A DNA stretch of 54,608 nucleotides from Lactiplantibacillus modestisalitolerans (GCF_005405425.1 NZ_BJEA01000019.1:1-54608), one strand, 5' to 3'; counted from the stretch's first letter, positions 1 through 8,070 are shown. Program-made: numbers and translations. Notes: generated from the sequence alone by a model not told the origin.

Positions 1-90
1 GAAATGTCTAAGCAAGTTGTCGAAGAATACATTAACAATCAACGTACAGAAAAAAGCAACGCTGGCCGTCCCTCTAAGAAGGGCAACTAA
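1..90 (+). CDS. 3' end of an unrecognised gene (partial)
   Basis: An open frame enters the window at base 1 and stops at TAA 88-90, giving 29 residues that end in the basic tail GRPSKKGN. The fragment is too short to assign to a family. In many Firmicutes rsmA (ksgA) lies upstream of veg, so that is a positional guess only; I do not recognise its C-terminus here. No good T-rich terminator follows, only a weak CTCGG...CCGAG hairpin near 114-133. Confidence 0.55.
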   Translation, partial: EMSKQVVEEYINNQRTEKSNAGRPSKKGN

Positions 91-183
91 CGTTACTTTT
101 CGTTTGGCTTCATCTCGGCACTAAAGTACCGAGCTTGCGCCTTGGCTACTGAGATGTGGGAGTTAGGCTCCGTCATAAAATAG

Positions 184-212
184 TTGCACATTGGAAAACC
201 TTGTGATATAAT
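184..212 (+). promoter_or_regulatory. veg promoter
   Basis: TTGCAC (184-189), a 17-bp spacer and TATAAT (207-212), preceded by a TGn extended -10 at 204-206. This is a near-consensus sigma-A promoter, which fits the strong expression known for veg. Confidence 0.8.
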
Positions 213-265
213 ATTGACTTTTTTGAAAAAAGCTAGTATAGTTACTTTCATGAGGAGGATTCTGA

Positions 266-517
266 ATGCCAATTTCACTAGCTGCAATTAAAGATAAACT
301 CGACTCGCGGATCGGCCAACGAATGAAAGTCGTTGCGCAAGCCGGGCGTAAGAAGACCACTGAACGTCACGGTGTTTTACGGGAAACCTACCGTTCCGTA
401 TTCGTTGTAGATTTAGATCAACAAGAAAACGCATTTGAACGGGTCTCCTATAGTTACACCGACGTTTTAACTAAAAACGTTCAAATCGCCTTCGACGACG
501 AAACAACTGAAGCCTAA
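266..517 (+). CDS. veg: Veg protein (DUF1021)
   Basis: 83 residues, the usual length for the Veg family. The conserved core is visible: GRKKTTERHGVL near 28-39, ETYRSVFVVDLDQ near 40-52 and FERVSYSYTDVLT near 57-69, closely matching Bacillus Veg. In Bacillus the protein is linked to biofilm gene control and spore outgrowth; its biochemical role is unclear, and in a non-sporeformer only the family is certain. ATG 266 follows AGGAGG (253-258). It is monocistronic, between a strong promoter and a terminator, and precedes ispE as in other Firmicutes. Confidence 0.93.
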   Translation: MPISLAAIKDKLDSRIGQRMKVVAQAGRKKTTERHGVLRETYRSVFVVDLDQQENAFERVSYSYTDVLTKNVQIAFDDETTEA

Positions 518-543
518 TTCGCGTCACGTGAATTCTCAATATT

Positions 544-570
544 AAGACCCCCAGCAAGGTCTTTTTATTT
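544..570 (+). terminator. veg terminator
   Basis: AAGACC (544-549) pairs with GGTCTT (558-563) across an 8-nt loop and is followed by a T-rich run. Confidence 0.8.
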
Positions 571-645
571 TGCCTTGATATTAGTATAATTGTATCAAAG
601 TAACCAACGACCCGGTCACCGCGGTCATGGAAGAGGGTGAGACGC

Positions 646-1512
646 GTGCAACTTGTCGAAAAAGCACCAGCCAAGATTAACTTAGGACTGGATACGTTAT
701 TTGAACATCAGAGTGGCGAAAAGGAATGGGACATGGTGATGGCTTCGGTCGACTTAGCCGACTACGTTCAGTTAGAGACGCTCCCAACGAACCGGATTGA
801 GGTCGTAACGGATAGCGGCTTTTTACCGAATGATCGGCGTAACTTGGCGTTTCAAGCGGTCAGCGTTCTCAAGCGGCACTGCCACGTTCACACGGGTGTC
901 CGGATTACGATCAAAAAGGTCATTCCGGTTGCCGCCGGTTTGGGTGGGGGCTCTTCGGATGCGGCCGCCGTGTTACGCGGGCTAAACCGAATGTGGAACC
1001 TGGGCCTCGACTTACCGACGTTGGCACAACTCGGGTTAAAAATTGATTCGGACGTTCCGTACTGCGTTTACAGTCAGACGGCGCACGTCACTGGGAAGGG
1101 TGAGGTGGTGCGGCCATTGCCAAAATTACCGCCGATGTGGATTGTGGTTGCCAAGCCGAAAATGAGCGTTTCAACGCCGAACATTTTACGGCAAATCGAT
1201 TACGATCAGTTAACGACGCATCCCGATATTCAGGCGTTACTAGCTGGAATTGAAGCTGGCGATGCCCATCAGATTTTCGCGAATATGGGTAACGTGCTGG
1301 AGCCAATTACGGCGAAACGCTATCCAGAAATCATGGCGATTAAGCAGCAATTGCTAACGTTTGGTGCGGACGCTGCTCAGATGAGTGGGACTGGTCCGAC
1401 CGTCTTCGGCATTTGTCGTAAGCAGTCGCGGGCACAGCGGGTTTATAACTCGCTAAAGGGTTTTTGCCGCGAGGCCTACTTAGTTCGGCCAATTAATTTA
1501 ATCGAGCACTAA
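646..1512 (+). CDS. ispE: 4-diphosphocytidyl-2-C-methyl-D-erythritol kinase
   Basis: GHMP-family kinase that phosphorylates CDP-methylerythritol in the MEP isoprenoid pathway, in the cytosol. Seen: N-terminal EKAPAKINLGLD (5-16), the ATP-binding GHMP motif PVAAGLGGGSSDAA (about 94-107) and the C-terminal MSGTGPTVFG motif (about 242-251). I place the start at GTG 646, giving 288 residues starting MQLVEKAP, because the GAGGGTGAG ribosome site (633-641) is correctly spaced for it; the in-frame GTG at 637 would lie inside that site. A TATAAT at 585-590 is a likely -10 box with no convincing -35. Confidence 0.95.
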   Translation: MQLVEKAPAKINLGLDTLFEHQSGEKEWDMVMASVDLADYVQLETLPTNRIEVVTDSGFLPNDRRNLAFQAVSVLKRHCHVHTGVRITIKKVIPVAAGLGGGSSDAAAVLRGLNRMWNLGLDLPTLAQLGLKIDSDVPYCVYSQTAHVTGKGEVVRPLPKLPPMWIVVAKPKMSVSTPNILRQIDYDQLTTHPDIQALLAGIEAGDAHQIFANMGNVLEPITAKRYPEIMAIKQQLLTFGADAAQMSGTGPTVFGICRKQSRAQRVYNSLKGFCREAYLVRPINLIEH

Positions 1513-1516
1513 ACGG

Positions 1517-1546
1517 TGAGTCGGCAAGCGTGCGGGCTCATTTTTT
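1517..1546 (+). terminator. ispE terminator
   Basis: TGAGTC pairs with GGCTCA (one G-T pair), followed by six Ts. A second hairpin at 1554-1574 (AACGTTCGT / ACGAGCGTT, 3-nt loop) lacks a T-run. Confidence 0.65.
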
Positions 1547-1659
1547 GCTTTGTAACGTTCGTTTCACGAGCGTTCGCCGGCTATCTGTGCTTAACTAGAA
1601 TTAAAGCAAATGGAAACGCAACCAATTAGAAGTGGTTGTTCTTGAAATGGGGTGGGCTA

Positions 1660-2604
1660 ATGAAGTTAACAACGAAATTAGGATTAAAACTTGCGGGCGC
1701 TGCGGGAGTTGCGGCTTACGCGGGAGCGCTGGCCGGAGGCGCAATCGCCTACCGGGCGGCGATGCACGTTAATGATGATCAAAAACGCCGTGGTCAGTGG
1801 TTGTCACACGCCGAAAATACGGAGATTGAAAATTTTTGGTACGAGAAGCAGCCGAAGGAAAGTTGGTCCGTTCGTTCACACGACGGTTTGAAGCTGGTTG
1901 CCACTTACTTACCTAATCCCCAGTCAAAAGGGCGGTTAGTAATTTTGGCCCATGGCCTGGGTCACTCCCGGGAACAAATGATTCCGTATGCGCGGATTTT
2001 TATGGGCTTGGGCTACGCCGTTCTGATGCCCGATGCGCGTTCCTTCGGGGATAGTGAGGGCCACACGATTGGTTACGGTTGGCTTGACCGCTTAGATTAT
2101 CAGCGGTGGGTTACCTTGGCGGTTAACCGGCTCGGGTCGCAAATTGAAATTGTATTAATGGGAATCTCAATGGGGGCTGCAACCGTCATGGCGGCCAGTG
2201 GTGAGCCGCTCCCCGCTAACGTTAAGGCCGTTATTGAGGATAGCGGTTATGCGGATCTTTACGATGAAGCGAAGTTTCGGGTTGCGCATAAATTTCACTT
2301 ACCGGTCTACCCAATCATGCCGATGGCTAACCGGATTGCCCGGATGCGCGCCGGCTACGCGTTCACGGATGGGCAGATGCTTCACCAAGTTGCAGCGAGT
2401 GGTTTACCAATTTTAATGATTCACGGTGGACTGGATAAAACCGTTCCGGTTCGAAACGCCCGTCGCTTATACGACTTATTACCGCAACAAAAAGGGCTTT
2501 ATATTGATCCGCAGGCGGGTCACGTTCAAGCGATTCGGACCCATCCGAGTCGGTATCAGGACGTGGTTGACGAATTTTTGCGTGAAGAAGTTGGTTTGGC
2601 TTGA
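1660..2604 (+). CDS. Membrane-anchored alpha/beta hydrolase
   Basis: 314 residues. A hydrophobic Ala/Gly-rich segment at about 8-32 looks like an N-terminal membrane anchor or uncleaved signal. The rest is an alpha/beta hydrolase: oxyanion region ILAHGLGHS (95-103), nucleophile elbow GISMG with Ser170, acid HGGLDKTVP with Asp259, and catalytic AGHVQ with His288. It resembles the BAAT/YfhB-type esterase-like hydrolases common in lactobacilli; the substrate cannot be told. Start ATG 1660 follows GGGGTGG (1649-1655); an in-frame TTG at 1636 has no ribosome site. It is a single gene with its own terminator at 2756-2790. Confidence 0.88.
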   Translation: MKLTTKLGLKLAGAAGVAAYAGALAGGAIAYRAAMHVNDDQKRRGQWLSHAENTEIENFWYEKQPKESWSVRSHDGLKLVATYLPNPQSKGRLVILAHGLGHSREQMIPYARIFMGLGYAVLMPDARSFGDSEGHTIGYGWLDRLDYQRWVTLAVNRLGSQIEIVLMGISMGAATVMAASGEPLPANVKAVIEDSGYADLYDEAKFRVAHKFHLPVYPIMPMANRIARMRAGYAFTDGQMLHQVAASGLPILMIHGGLDKTVPVRNARRLYDLLPQQKGLYIDPQAGHVQAIRTHPSRYQDVVDEFLREEVGLA

Positions 2605-2689
2605 AATTGAATGGGACTGCTTAAATGATAAGATGTAAATTTAATTGGACCTTAAAGCTGTAATCATTTAGTTAATTAGGGTTGCGATT

Positions 2690-2741
2690 GCCGCCAGCAG
2701 CGGGTGTAGCCGGTTGGCTAGTGCGCGTTTCGGCTATTAAG
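2690..2741 (-). repeat. Fragment of family-C repeat arm joined to an A/B tag
   Basis: Read on the minus strand this carries the C right arm (ACACCCGCTGCTGGCGGC) next to a TTAATAGCCGAAACG tag of the A/B families. It looks like a chimeric remnant. Apart from this fragment and a terminator, 2605-2888 holds nothing else I can identify. Confidence 0.55.
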
Positions 2742-2755
2742 ATTCGGCGAGATAC

Positions 2756-2790
2756 AAGAGGTTGTGACTAAGGTCACAGCTTCTTTTTTA
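2756..2790 (+). terminator. Terminator after the hydrolase gene
   Basis: 13-bp stem (AAGAGGTTGTGAC / GTCACAGCTTCTT, two wobbles), loop TAAG, then a T-run. Confidence 0.8.
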
Positions 2791-2888
2791 ATCTGTAATA
2801 ATAATCAACGATATGGTGGGGGCCGCGCTCGCTTTCTTTTTAGATGGTGAATGTTGAAGTGTGTTTGAGCTTGCGGATTTTCTGCAAT

Positions 2889-3013
2889 ATAGCTGAAACG
2901 TGCTCCAGACCAACTGACGCCTGCGCCTGCTATGCCACCGACACGACGCACAGCCCACGTCATGCCGATGGCTAGACAGTGCTCGGCGTCAACCCGTTGG
3001 TCTTCCACACTCT
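2889..3013 (+). repeat. Family-A palindromic repeat, copy A1 (full)
   Basis: Begins with the tag ATAGCTGAAACGTG and ends in CACACTCT. The arms AGACCAAC and GTTGGTCT are complementary and differ from the arms of other A copies. Confidence 0.75.
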
Positions 3014-3014
3014 T

Positions 3015-3091
3015 GCGAAACGTGTTCGGCCAGGCTGGCATCTGCGCTTGCTACGCTAAGCCGCCATCGCATAACCCGCGCTGCTTCTATG
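3015..3091 (+). repeat. Family-A repeat, copy A2 (left half)
   Basis: Starts GCGAAACGTGTTCGGCCAGG and carries the internal GCTTGCTACGCTAAG and GCCATCGCATAACCCGCG blocks, then breaks off; no right arm. Confidence 0.65.
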
Positions 3092-3092
3092 C

Positions 3093-3181
3093 TTTATAGC
3101 TGAAACGTGCTCGGCCCAGCATGGTCCTGCGGTTAGCTACGCCAGCGGCCCCATGCACAACCCCGCGACGGCTCCTCTGCC
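3093..3181 (+). repeat. Family-A repeat, copy A3 (left half)
   Basis: Tag TATAGCTGAAACGTGCTCGG followed by a variant interior (GGTTAGCTACGCCAGCGG) that is also found, inverted, in copy A5 at 7602-7728. Right arm absent. Confidence 0.65.
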
Positions 3182-3182
3182 T

Positions 3183-3306
3183 TATAGCTGAAACGTGTTC
3201 GGCCAGGCTGGCATCTGCGCTTGCTACGCTAAGTCGCCATCGCATAACCCGCGACACCGCCTTAGCTAGGCAATGCTCAATACCAACCCGCCTGGCCTCA
3301 CACTCT
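3183..3306 (+). repeat. Family-A palindromic repeat, copy A4 (full)
   Basis: Tag TTATAGCTGAAACGTG, arms GGCCAGGC / GCCTGGCC, internal GCTACGCTAAG / CTTAGCTAGGC, end CACACTCT. Its last base is the first base of the znuC -35 box. Confidence 0.75.
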
Positions 3307-3333
3307 TGACAAATACCGACTTTCAGGTAAACT
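3306..3333 (+). promoter_or_regulatory. znuC promoter
   Basis: TTGACA (3306-3311), a 16-bp spacer and TAAACT (3328-3333). The -35 abuts repeat A4. Confidence 0.65.
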
Positions 3334-3338
3334 AAAAC

Positions 3339-3351
3339 AGTAATGATTACT
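3339..3351 (+). promoter_or_regulatory. Zur-type operator
   Basis: The perfect inverted repeat AGTAATGATTACT contains the GTAATnATTAC core of the Firmicute Zur box. It lies just downstream of the -10, where repressor binding would block initiation. Confidence 0.72.
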
Positions 3352-3379
3352 ATTTACTTTGAAAGATGGGGGTAACAAG

Positions 3380-4081
3380 ATGACGGAACCCTTAATTGCC
3401 GTCCAGCACCTAGCAATTACTTTTCCAAATAACCACGTGTTTAAGGACTTAAATTTTGACATCCCAACCGGTGACTTCCTGACCGTGATTGGGGAAAACG
3501 GGGTCGGCAAAACGACCCTGATTCGCGCGCTGCTTGGCTTATTAAAGCCCACCGCGGGCGCAATCAACTATTATCCGAATAAAAAGGCCATCAAAATTGG
3601 TTACGTTCCCCAATTTCGGAACTTAGACCAAGAATATCCGCTGACGATCGAAGACTTCGTCGGGCTGAATTTAAAGGGCTGGCGGCCGTGGCTATCAAAG
3701 GCGGAACACCGCCAAGTAATGACAGCCTTAGCAGTGACCAACCTGAAAAAAATTCGCCAACGCCCGCTCGGAATGGCGTCGGGGGGCGAAAAGCAGCGGG
3801 CCTACCTCGCGCAGGCGATTGTGCAACAACCTCAACTCTTGATTTTGGATGAATCAACCGCGAGCTTAGATAACGAAATGAAGTATGAATTGCTTGATTT
3901 GGTTCAAAATTTAAATCAGACGAGCCAAATTACCGTCCTGTTTGTCACCCACGATTTGCCACTAGCTAAGAAGTATGGTAAACACTATTTGGCTTTGCGA
4001 CCGGGGCAACAAGAATACGGTCGGGTGGCGGACATGTCCGTGGAACAGTTGAAGGAGGCCAGCGATGCTCTCAATGTTTAG
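3380..4081 (+). CDS. znuC: Zinc ABC transporter, ATP-binding protein
   Basis: 233 residues. Walker A GENGVGKTT (38-46), signature ASGGEKQR (133-140) and Walker B LLILDEST (153-160) mark an ABC ATPase of the metal-uptake type (ZnuC/AdcC). It should power Zn2+ import with the permease encoded next. The Zur-like operator upstream argues for zinc over manganese or iron. No zinc-binding lipoprotein (ZnuA/AdcA) lies nearby, so the solute-binding partner must be encoded elsewhere. Start ATG 3380 follows GATGGGGGT; the in-frame TTG 3359 lacks a ribosome site. Confidence 0.85.
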   Translation: MTEPLIAVQHLAITFPNNHVFKDLNFDIPTGDFLTVIGENGVGKTTLIRALLGLLKPTAGAINYYPNKKAIKIGYVPQFRNLDQEYPLTIEDFVGLNLKGWRPWLSKAEHRQVMTALAVTNLKKIRQRPLGMASGGEKQRAYLAQAIVQQPQLLILDESTASLDNEMKYELLDLVQNLNQTSQITVLFVTHDLPLAKKYGKHYLALRPGQQEYGRVADMSVEQLKEASDALNV

Positions 4082-4871
4082 TTTAGCCTTTATGCGCAAC
4101 GCCTACTTTGCTGGGACGTTCATTGCCATTATTTGTGGCACGATTGGGGTGTTTGTCATTGCCCGTAACCTTTCATTTCTGACGCATACCTTATCAGAAA
4201 TTGGGTTTGCCGGGGCCGCCTTTGGGATTTTTATGGGCTGGACCGCCCTTAGCGGAATGCTGATTTTTACGGTCGTTAGTTCCGTGATTGTGGGCCAAAT
4301 GAGTGTTAAACAATCTCGGCGCGAGGCTTCGATTTCAGCGATTTCGGCGCTCTTTATCGGGCTGGGAATTTTATTTCTCTCGCTTTCGAAACAAACGTCT
4401 AGTTATGCAACCAGCATTTTGTTTGGGAGTGTGATTGGAATCGCGAATACCGACGTATTACGTGTGGCCGTGCTGTCCGCGATTGTGCTAGTCGTGATGC
4501 TGGCGCTTTACCGGCCACTTAAGTTTGATTCGTTTGACGCGATTGGCGCGCGGGTCAGCGGCTTGTGGACTACGGCGATTTCGGTGGTTTTCTTAGTGTT
4601 AGTTGCGATGAGCGTCAGCGTTGCTGCGCAAATCGTGGGGTCACTGTTAATTTTTATTCTGCTGACCTTACCGGCGGCCGCAGCCCGCTACTTCGTGCAC
4701 ACCGTCAGCAAAATGATTTTCTTAGCGATTGGTTTTGCGCTAATTGGTGTGTGGCTCGGACTGTACCTCAGTTACGTGACTAATTTACCAGTCAGCTTCT
4801 TCATTGCCGCGATTGAATGCCTCTTTTATTTCGGCGCGTTAGGTTATCAGCGCCTACACGTCGGTAGTTAG
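4065..4871 (+). CDS. znuB: Zinc ABC transporter, permease
   Basis: 268-residue integral membrane protein of the ABC-3 family with about eight hydrophobic segments across its length, as expected of ZnuB/AdcB. It should form the membrane channel for the preceding ATPase. ATG 4065 overlaps the end of znuC by 17 bases and has AAGGAGG at 4052-4058 inside znuC, so the two are translationally coupled. A strong terminator follows at 4921-4960. Confidence 0.87.
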   Translation: MLSMFSLAFMRNAYFAGTFIAIICGTIGVFVIARNLSFLTHTLSEIGFAGAAFGIFMGWTALSGMLIFTVVSSVIVGQMSVKQSRREASISAISALFIGLGILFLSLSKQTSSYATSILFGSVIGIANTDVLRVAVLSAIVLVVMLALYRPLKFDSFDAIGARVSGLWTTAISVVFLVLVAMSVSVAAQIVGSLLIFILLTLPAAAARYFVHTVSKMIFLAIGFALIGVWLGLYLSYVTNLPVSFFIAAIECLFYFGALGYQRLHVGS

Positions 4872-4920
4872 CGGGTTTCGCTGACTTCTACTACCCGTTT
4901 CGATTATTACCATTCAGAGA

Positions 4921-4960
4921 CCCAAAAAGACTGTGACTTTCGTCGCGGTCTTTTTTTGGG
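4921..4960 (+). terminator. znuCB terminator
   Basis: CCCAAAAAGACTGTGAC pairs with GTCGCGGTCTTTTTTTGGG, loop TTTC. The stem contains A- and T-runs, so it could act in both directions. Confidence 0.85.
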
Positions 4961-4969
4961 TTGCGAATC

Positions 4970-5098
4970 TTAATAGCCGAAACGGGCGCCAAAAGTCAGC
5001 TAGCTCCGCTTAACCCCGTAAGTCAAACAAGCCAAGCCCAGGATTATTCGTCTTCCGCCGTTAATGCTCACCAGCTAACCGACGTTTGGCACACTCAC
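4970..5098 (+). repeat. Family-B palindromic repeat, copy B1
   Basis: Tag TTAATAGCCGAAACG, left arm GCCAAAAGTCAGCTAG, right arm CAGCTAACCGACGTTTGGC, end ACACTCA. It shares tag and end with family A but has a different interior. Between it and the purR operator lies AT-rich DNA with no recognisable gene. Confidence 0.75.
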
Positions 5099-5249
5099 TT
5101 TTTGGGTCCTTCATAATTTATGCTGTATTTAGTCAATAGTATTTTTATTGTTCTCAATTTAGTTATAATCGATGGTTGATTTTACTAAATTTATCTTAAA
5201 TCCGGATAGATTCCGACTATTTACGAAAAAGGTGTCAAAAAGTTACCTA

Positions 5250-5262
5250 ATTTCCGAACGTT
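5250..5262 (+). promoter_or_regulatory. PurBox (PurR operator)
   Basis: ATTTCCGAACGTT matches the PurBox consensus AWWWCCGAACWWT except for a G in the W-W stretch. It lies just upstream of the extended -10 TGTTATGAT (5265-5273) of purR, so it should mediate autoregulation. No clear inverted second box was found; AT-rich CCG-containing stretches at about 5200-5217 are weak candidates. Confidence 0.65.
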
Positions 5263-5315
5263 TGTGTTATGATTTTGACTAGACTTGAAAAATATGAACG
5301 GGGTTGAAGAACAAC

Positions 5316-6152
5316 ATGAAAGTAAGAAGAAGTGAGCGCTTGATCGATATGACGCGTTACTTACTAGAACGGCCACACACGTTGGTCTCATTAACATTTT
5401 TTGCGGAACGATACGAATCAGCTAAATCATCTATTAGTGAAGACTTAACAATTTTGAAGAAGGTTTTCCAAATGCGCGGAACCGGGATTTTAGAAACGAT
5501 TCCTGGTGCTGCTGGGGGGGCGCGGTTCATTCCCTATATTTTAAAGGAAGAAGCGCAAACCTTTATTGATGAAATGGCGACTAAAGTTGCCGACAAGAGC
5601 CGGGTTTTGCCGGGCGGTTACGTGTATTTGTCTGACATCTTAGGTCAGCCCGACATTTTGCGCCAAGTTGGCCGGGTCATTGCGACTCAGTATTTAAACC
5701 AACGGATTGATGCCGTGATGACCGTTGCGACTAAGGGGATTCCGATTGCCCAAAGCGTTGCGACCTACCTCGACGTACCGTTTGTAATCGTGCGGAATGA
5801 TTCTAAGATTACCGAAGGTTCAACGGTTAGCGTGAACTACGTGTCTGGTTCGTCCGAACGAATTAAGAAAATGGAGCTCTCCAAACGCAGTCTTTCAGAG
5901 GGTGCAAACGTGCTGATTGTTGACGACTTCATGAAGGGTGGCGGCACGATCAACGGGATGAAGACGTTGATTGAAGAATTCGACGCTAATTTGATTGGGA
6001 TTACCGTGTTTGCTGAGGCAGCTTTTGCCGGTAACCGGTTAATTGACGACTATACCTCTTTGTTACGAGTAACGAGTGTTAATGATAGTGATAAGGACAT
6101 TAAAGTCGTTGCTGGGAACTATTTGGAAAAGGTTTTTGGGCTTGAAGCATAA
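5316..6152 (+). CDS. purR: Purine operon repressor PurR
   Basis: 278 residues, the length of Bacillus PurR (285). The N-terminal winged-helix part (1-75) contains RYESAKSSISEDLT; the C-terminal phosphoribosyltransferase-like domain carries the PRPP motif VLIVDDFMKGGGTIN (199-213). The family represses purine genes and releases DNA when PRPP binds. ATG 5316 is preferred over in-frame TTG 5304 because the family starts MKxRRSxRL. The gene follows ispE/veg as in Bacillus, here with znuCB inserted, and prs, which makes its effector, lies 2 kb downstream. Confidence 0.95.
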   Translation: MKVRRSERLIDMTRYLLERPHTLVSLTFFAERYESAKSSISEDLTILKKVFQMRGTGILETIPGAAGGARFIPYILKEEAQTFIDEMATKVADKSRVLPGGYVYLSDILGQPDILRQVGRVIATQYLNQRIDAVMTVATKGIPIAQSVATYLDVPFVIVRNDSKITEGSTVSVNYVSGSSERIKKMELSKRSLSEGANVLIVDDFMKGGGTINGMKTLIEEFDANLIGITVFAEAAFAGNRLIDDYTSLLRVTSVNDSDKDIKVVAGNYLEKVFGLEA

Positions 6153-6220
6153 GTGATATGTTACCCAGACCAATTTTTTGGTATGATGGAATTAACTAGA
6201 AACTAAGGGGATATTTTTCA

Positions 6221-7603
6221 ATGACAACTAAGAACGCAATCATCATGGCAGCCGGTAAGGGTACCCGGATGAAATCAAAATTAGCAAAAGTTTTGCATCA
6301 AGTTTGTGGAAAATCAATGGTAGACCACGTTTTGACCCAGGTTGAAGCGACGCACATGAATAACATTGTCACCATCGTTGGTCACGGTGCGGATGACGTT
6401 GAACGGGCGTTGGGTGCGCGCACGAAGTACGCAGCGCAAACGGAACAGTTGGGGACTGGTCACGCCGTATTACAAGCAGAACCACTTTTAAAAGATGCGG
6501 ACGGTATGACACTGATCGTCAGTGGTGATACCCCGCTTTTTCGGGCGGAAACGTTTGAAGAACTATTTGAATACCACCAAGCTAAGGGTGCGGCCGGTAC
6601 GATTTTGACTTCCGACGCCCCGGATCCTCAAGGTTATGGCCGGGTTGTTCGTAACCACTTAGGGATTGTTGAAAAAATTGTTGAACAAAAGGATGCTGGT
6701 GAAGAGGAACGGAAAATCCACGAAATCAACACCGGGGTTTATTGCTTTGATAACCAGAAGTTGTTTGCGGCCCTCCACCAAGTGACGAACGATAACGCCC
6801 AGGGGGAATATTACCTGACTGACGTGATTCAAATCATGAAGGACCAGGGTGACGTGGTTGCGGCTTACCGGATGGCTGATTTTGATGAATCCATGGGTGT
6901 CAATACCCGTTCCGCGTTAGCAACGGCGACGAAGGTCATGCAACGGCGGATTAACGAACAGCACATGGAAGACGGCGTTTCAATTATTGACCCCGATGCA
7001 ACTTACATTGATGCGGGCGTTAAGATTGGTGCCGATACGATTATTGAACCCGGTGTCGTTATTAAGGGAAAGACAACGATTGGTGAAGATTGCTTCATCG
7101 GCGCGCACTCTGAAATCCACGATATGGTTATTGAGGATCGCGTTCGGGTAACGGCTTCCTTCCTGGAAGATTCGATTATGCATCAAGATAGTAACATTGG
7201 TCCTTATAGTCATTTGCGTCCGCAGGCGGAAATTGGCGAACACGTTCACTTAGGTAACTTTGTGGAAGTGAAGAAGGCTCAAATTGGTGCACGGACGAAG
7301 GTTGGTCACTTAACTTATGTGGGTGATGCAACGCTTGGTAAGGATATCAACGTTGGTTGTGGGGTGGTCTTCATCAATTATGATGGGGTTAATAAGCACC
7401 ATACAAACGTGGGTGATTCGGCCTTTATCGGGAGTAATTCGAACATTATTGCGCCGGTTGAGGTGGCGGACCATTCGTTCATCGCGGCGGGATCGACGAT
7501 TACGGACGATGTGAACTTCCATGATATGGCGATTGCGCGGGCGCGGCAGACGAATAAGCCAGATTATTGGAAAAAGTTGCCGCATGAGAAGGAAAATATG
7601 TAG
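6221..7603 (+). CDS. glmU: Bifunctional GlmU (GlcN-1-P acetyltransferase / GlcNAc-1-P uridyltransferase)
   Basis: 460 residues, full length. The N-terminal uridyltransferase half carries [14 protein letters not shown] (11-24) and GTGHAVLQ. From about residue 250 the C-terminal half is a left-handed beta-helix of hexapeptide repeats with acetyltransferase residues in [10 protein letters not shown] and [11 protein letters not shown]. The enzyme makes UDP-GlcNAc for peptidoglycan, feeding murA in this window. AAGGGGA precedes ATG 6221; an extended -10 (TGGTATGAT, 6179-6187) gives it its own promoter between purR and glmU. The stop codon overlaps the end of repeat A5. Confidence 0.96.
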   Translation: MTTKNAIIMAAGKGTRMKSKLAKVLHQVCGKSMVDHVLTQVEATHMNNIVTIVGHGADDVERALGARTKYAAQTEQLGTGHAVLQAEPLLKDADGMTLIVSGDTPLFRAETFEELFEYHQAKGAAGTILTSDAPDPQGYGRVVRNHLGIVEKIVEQKDAGEEERKIHEINTGVYCFDNQKLFAALHQVTNDNAQGEYYLTDVIQIMKDQGDVVAAYRMADFDESMGVNTRSALATATKVMQRRINEQHMEDGVSIIDPDATYIDAGVKIGADTIIEPGVVIKGKTTIGEDCFIGAHSEIHDMVIEDRVRVTASFLEDSIMHQDSNIGPYSHLRPQAEIGEHVHLGNFVEVKKAQIGARTKVGHLTYVGDATLGKDINVGCGVVFINYDGVNKHHTNVGDSAFIGSNSNIIAPVEVADHSFIAAGSTITDDVNFHDMAIARARQTNKPDYWKKLPHEKENM

Positions 7604-7728
7604 AGTGTGAGGCCCAGCGGGTTGATCTGAGAATTAGCCTAGCCAGCGGCGCTGTGCGGGTTGTGCATGGTGCCGCTGGCGTAGCTAACCGCAGGACCAA
7701 GCTGGGCCGAACACGTTTCGGCTATAAG
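7602..7728 (-). repeat. Family-A palindromic repeat, copy A5 (full, inverted)
   Basis: Reverse orientation: begins AGAGTGTGAGG (the A and G of the glmU stop codon are its first bases) and ends with the tag complement CGTTTCGGCTATAAG. Arms GGCCCAGC / GCTGGGCC are complementary. A degenerate second fragment follows at about 7729-7790. Confidence 0.75.
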
Positions 7729-7802
7729 GCCGAGAAACGTTGCGGAGCTAGCCAGCTGGGGTAACACGCCAGCGGACTAGCAACGCCTATAAGATCATAA
7801 AG

Positions 7803-7845
7803 AACCGTTCAACCACGAATTAGGGTGCGTTTGAACGGTTTTTTG
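7803..7845 (+). terminator. glmU terminator
   Basis: AACCGTTCAA pairs with TTGAACGGTT over an 18-nt loop, followed by Ts. It lies beyond the repeat, so A5 would be transcribed with glmU. Confidence 0.75.
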
Positions 7846-7902
7846 CTAAAAAAAACGACGGCCTGCTAAAAAATGCCCTTGATAGTCGAAACTAAATTAG
7901 GG

Positions 7903-7962
7903 ATGAAGGATAGCGTTACCATTGGTGATAACGTTCGGATTCGGGCCTGGGCAACCGGTTAA
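7903..7962 (+). pseudogene. Possible remnant of a hexapeptide-repeat protein
   Basis: A 19-codon frame from ATG 7903 to TAA 7960-7962 encodes VTIGDNVRIRAW, which reads like one coil of a left-handed beta-helix. It has no good ribosome site and stops after one coil. Given its place after glmU it may be a decayed piece of an acetyltransferase, but it is short enough to be chance. Confidence 0.2.
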
Positions 7963-8004
7963 CCCGTGAAAGCTCACGAAACTTTAATCTTTTATACGGT
8001 TAGT

Positions 8005-8039
8005 TGGGCTGGAATGCGCCCAGTCGCGCATCTAGCCCA
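8005..8039 (+). other. Hairpin upstream of prs
   Basis: TGGGCT / AGCCCA outer stem and ATGCGC / GCGCAT inner stem, with a GGA/CT bulge. No T-run follows, and it lies upstream of the prs promoter, so it is not a leader. It may belong to another palindromic repeat family. Confidence 0.5.
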
Positions 8040-8070
8040 GTCTCACGCAATTTATAACTCATGCAAGGGC

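Noticed and set aside
114-133. CTCGG...CCGAG hairpin after the first partial gene as terminator
   Set aside because: Mismatched stem and no T-run; too weak to call.
2889-3306. Repeats considered as a CRISPR array
   Set aside because: Units are long, palindromic and diverged, there are no uniform spacers and no cas genes.
3121-3309. 62-residue open frame starting MVLRLATPAAPC
   Set aside because: It lies wholly inside family-A repeats. A similar frame appears on the minus strand at 7500-7700 inside copy A5 and the end of glmU. The likeness comes from the repeat, not from a gene; no ribosome site.
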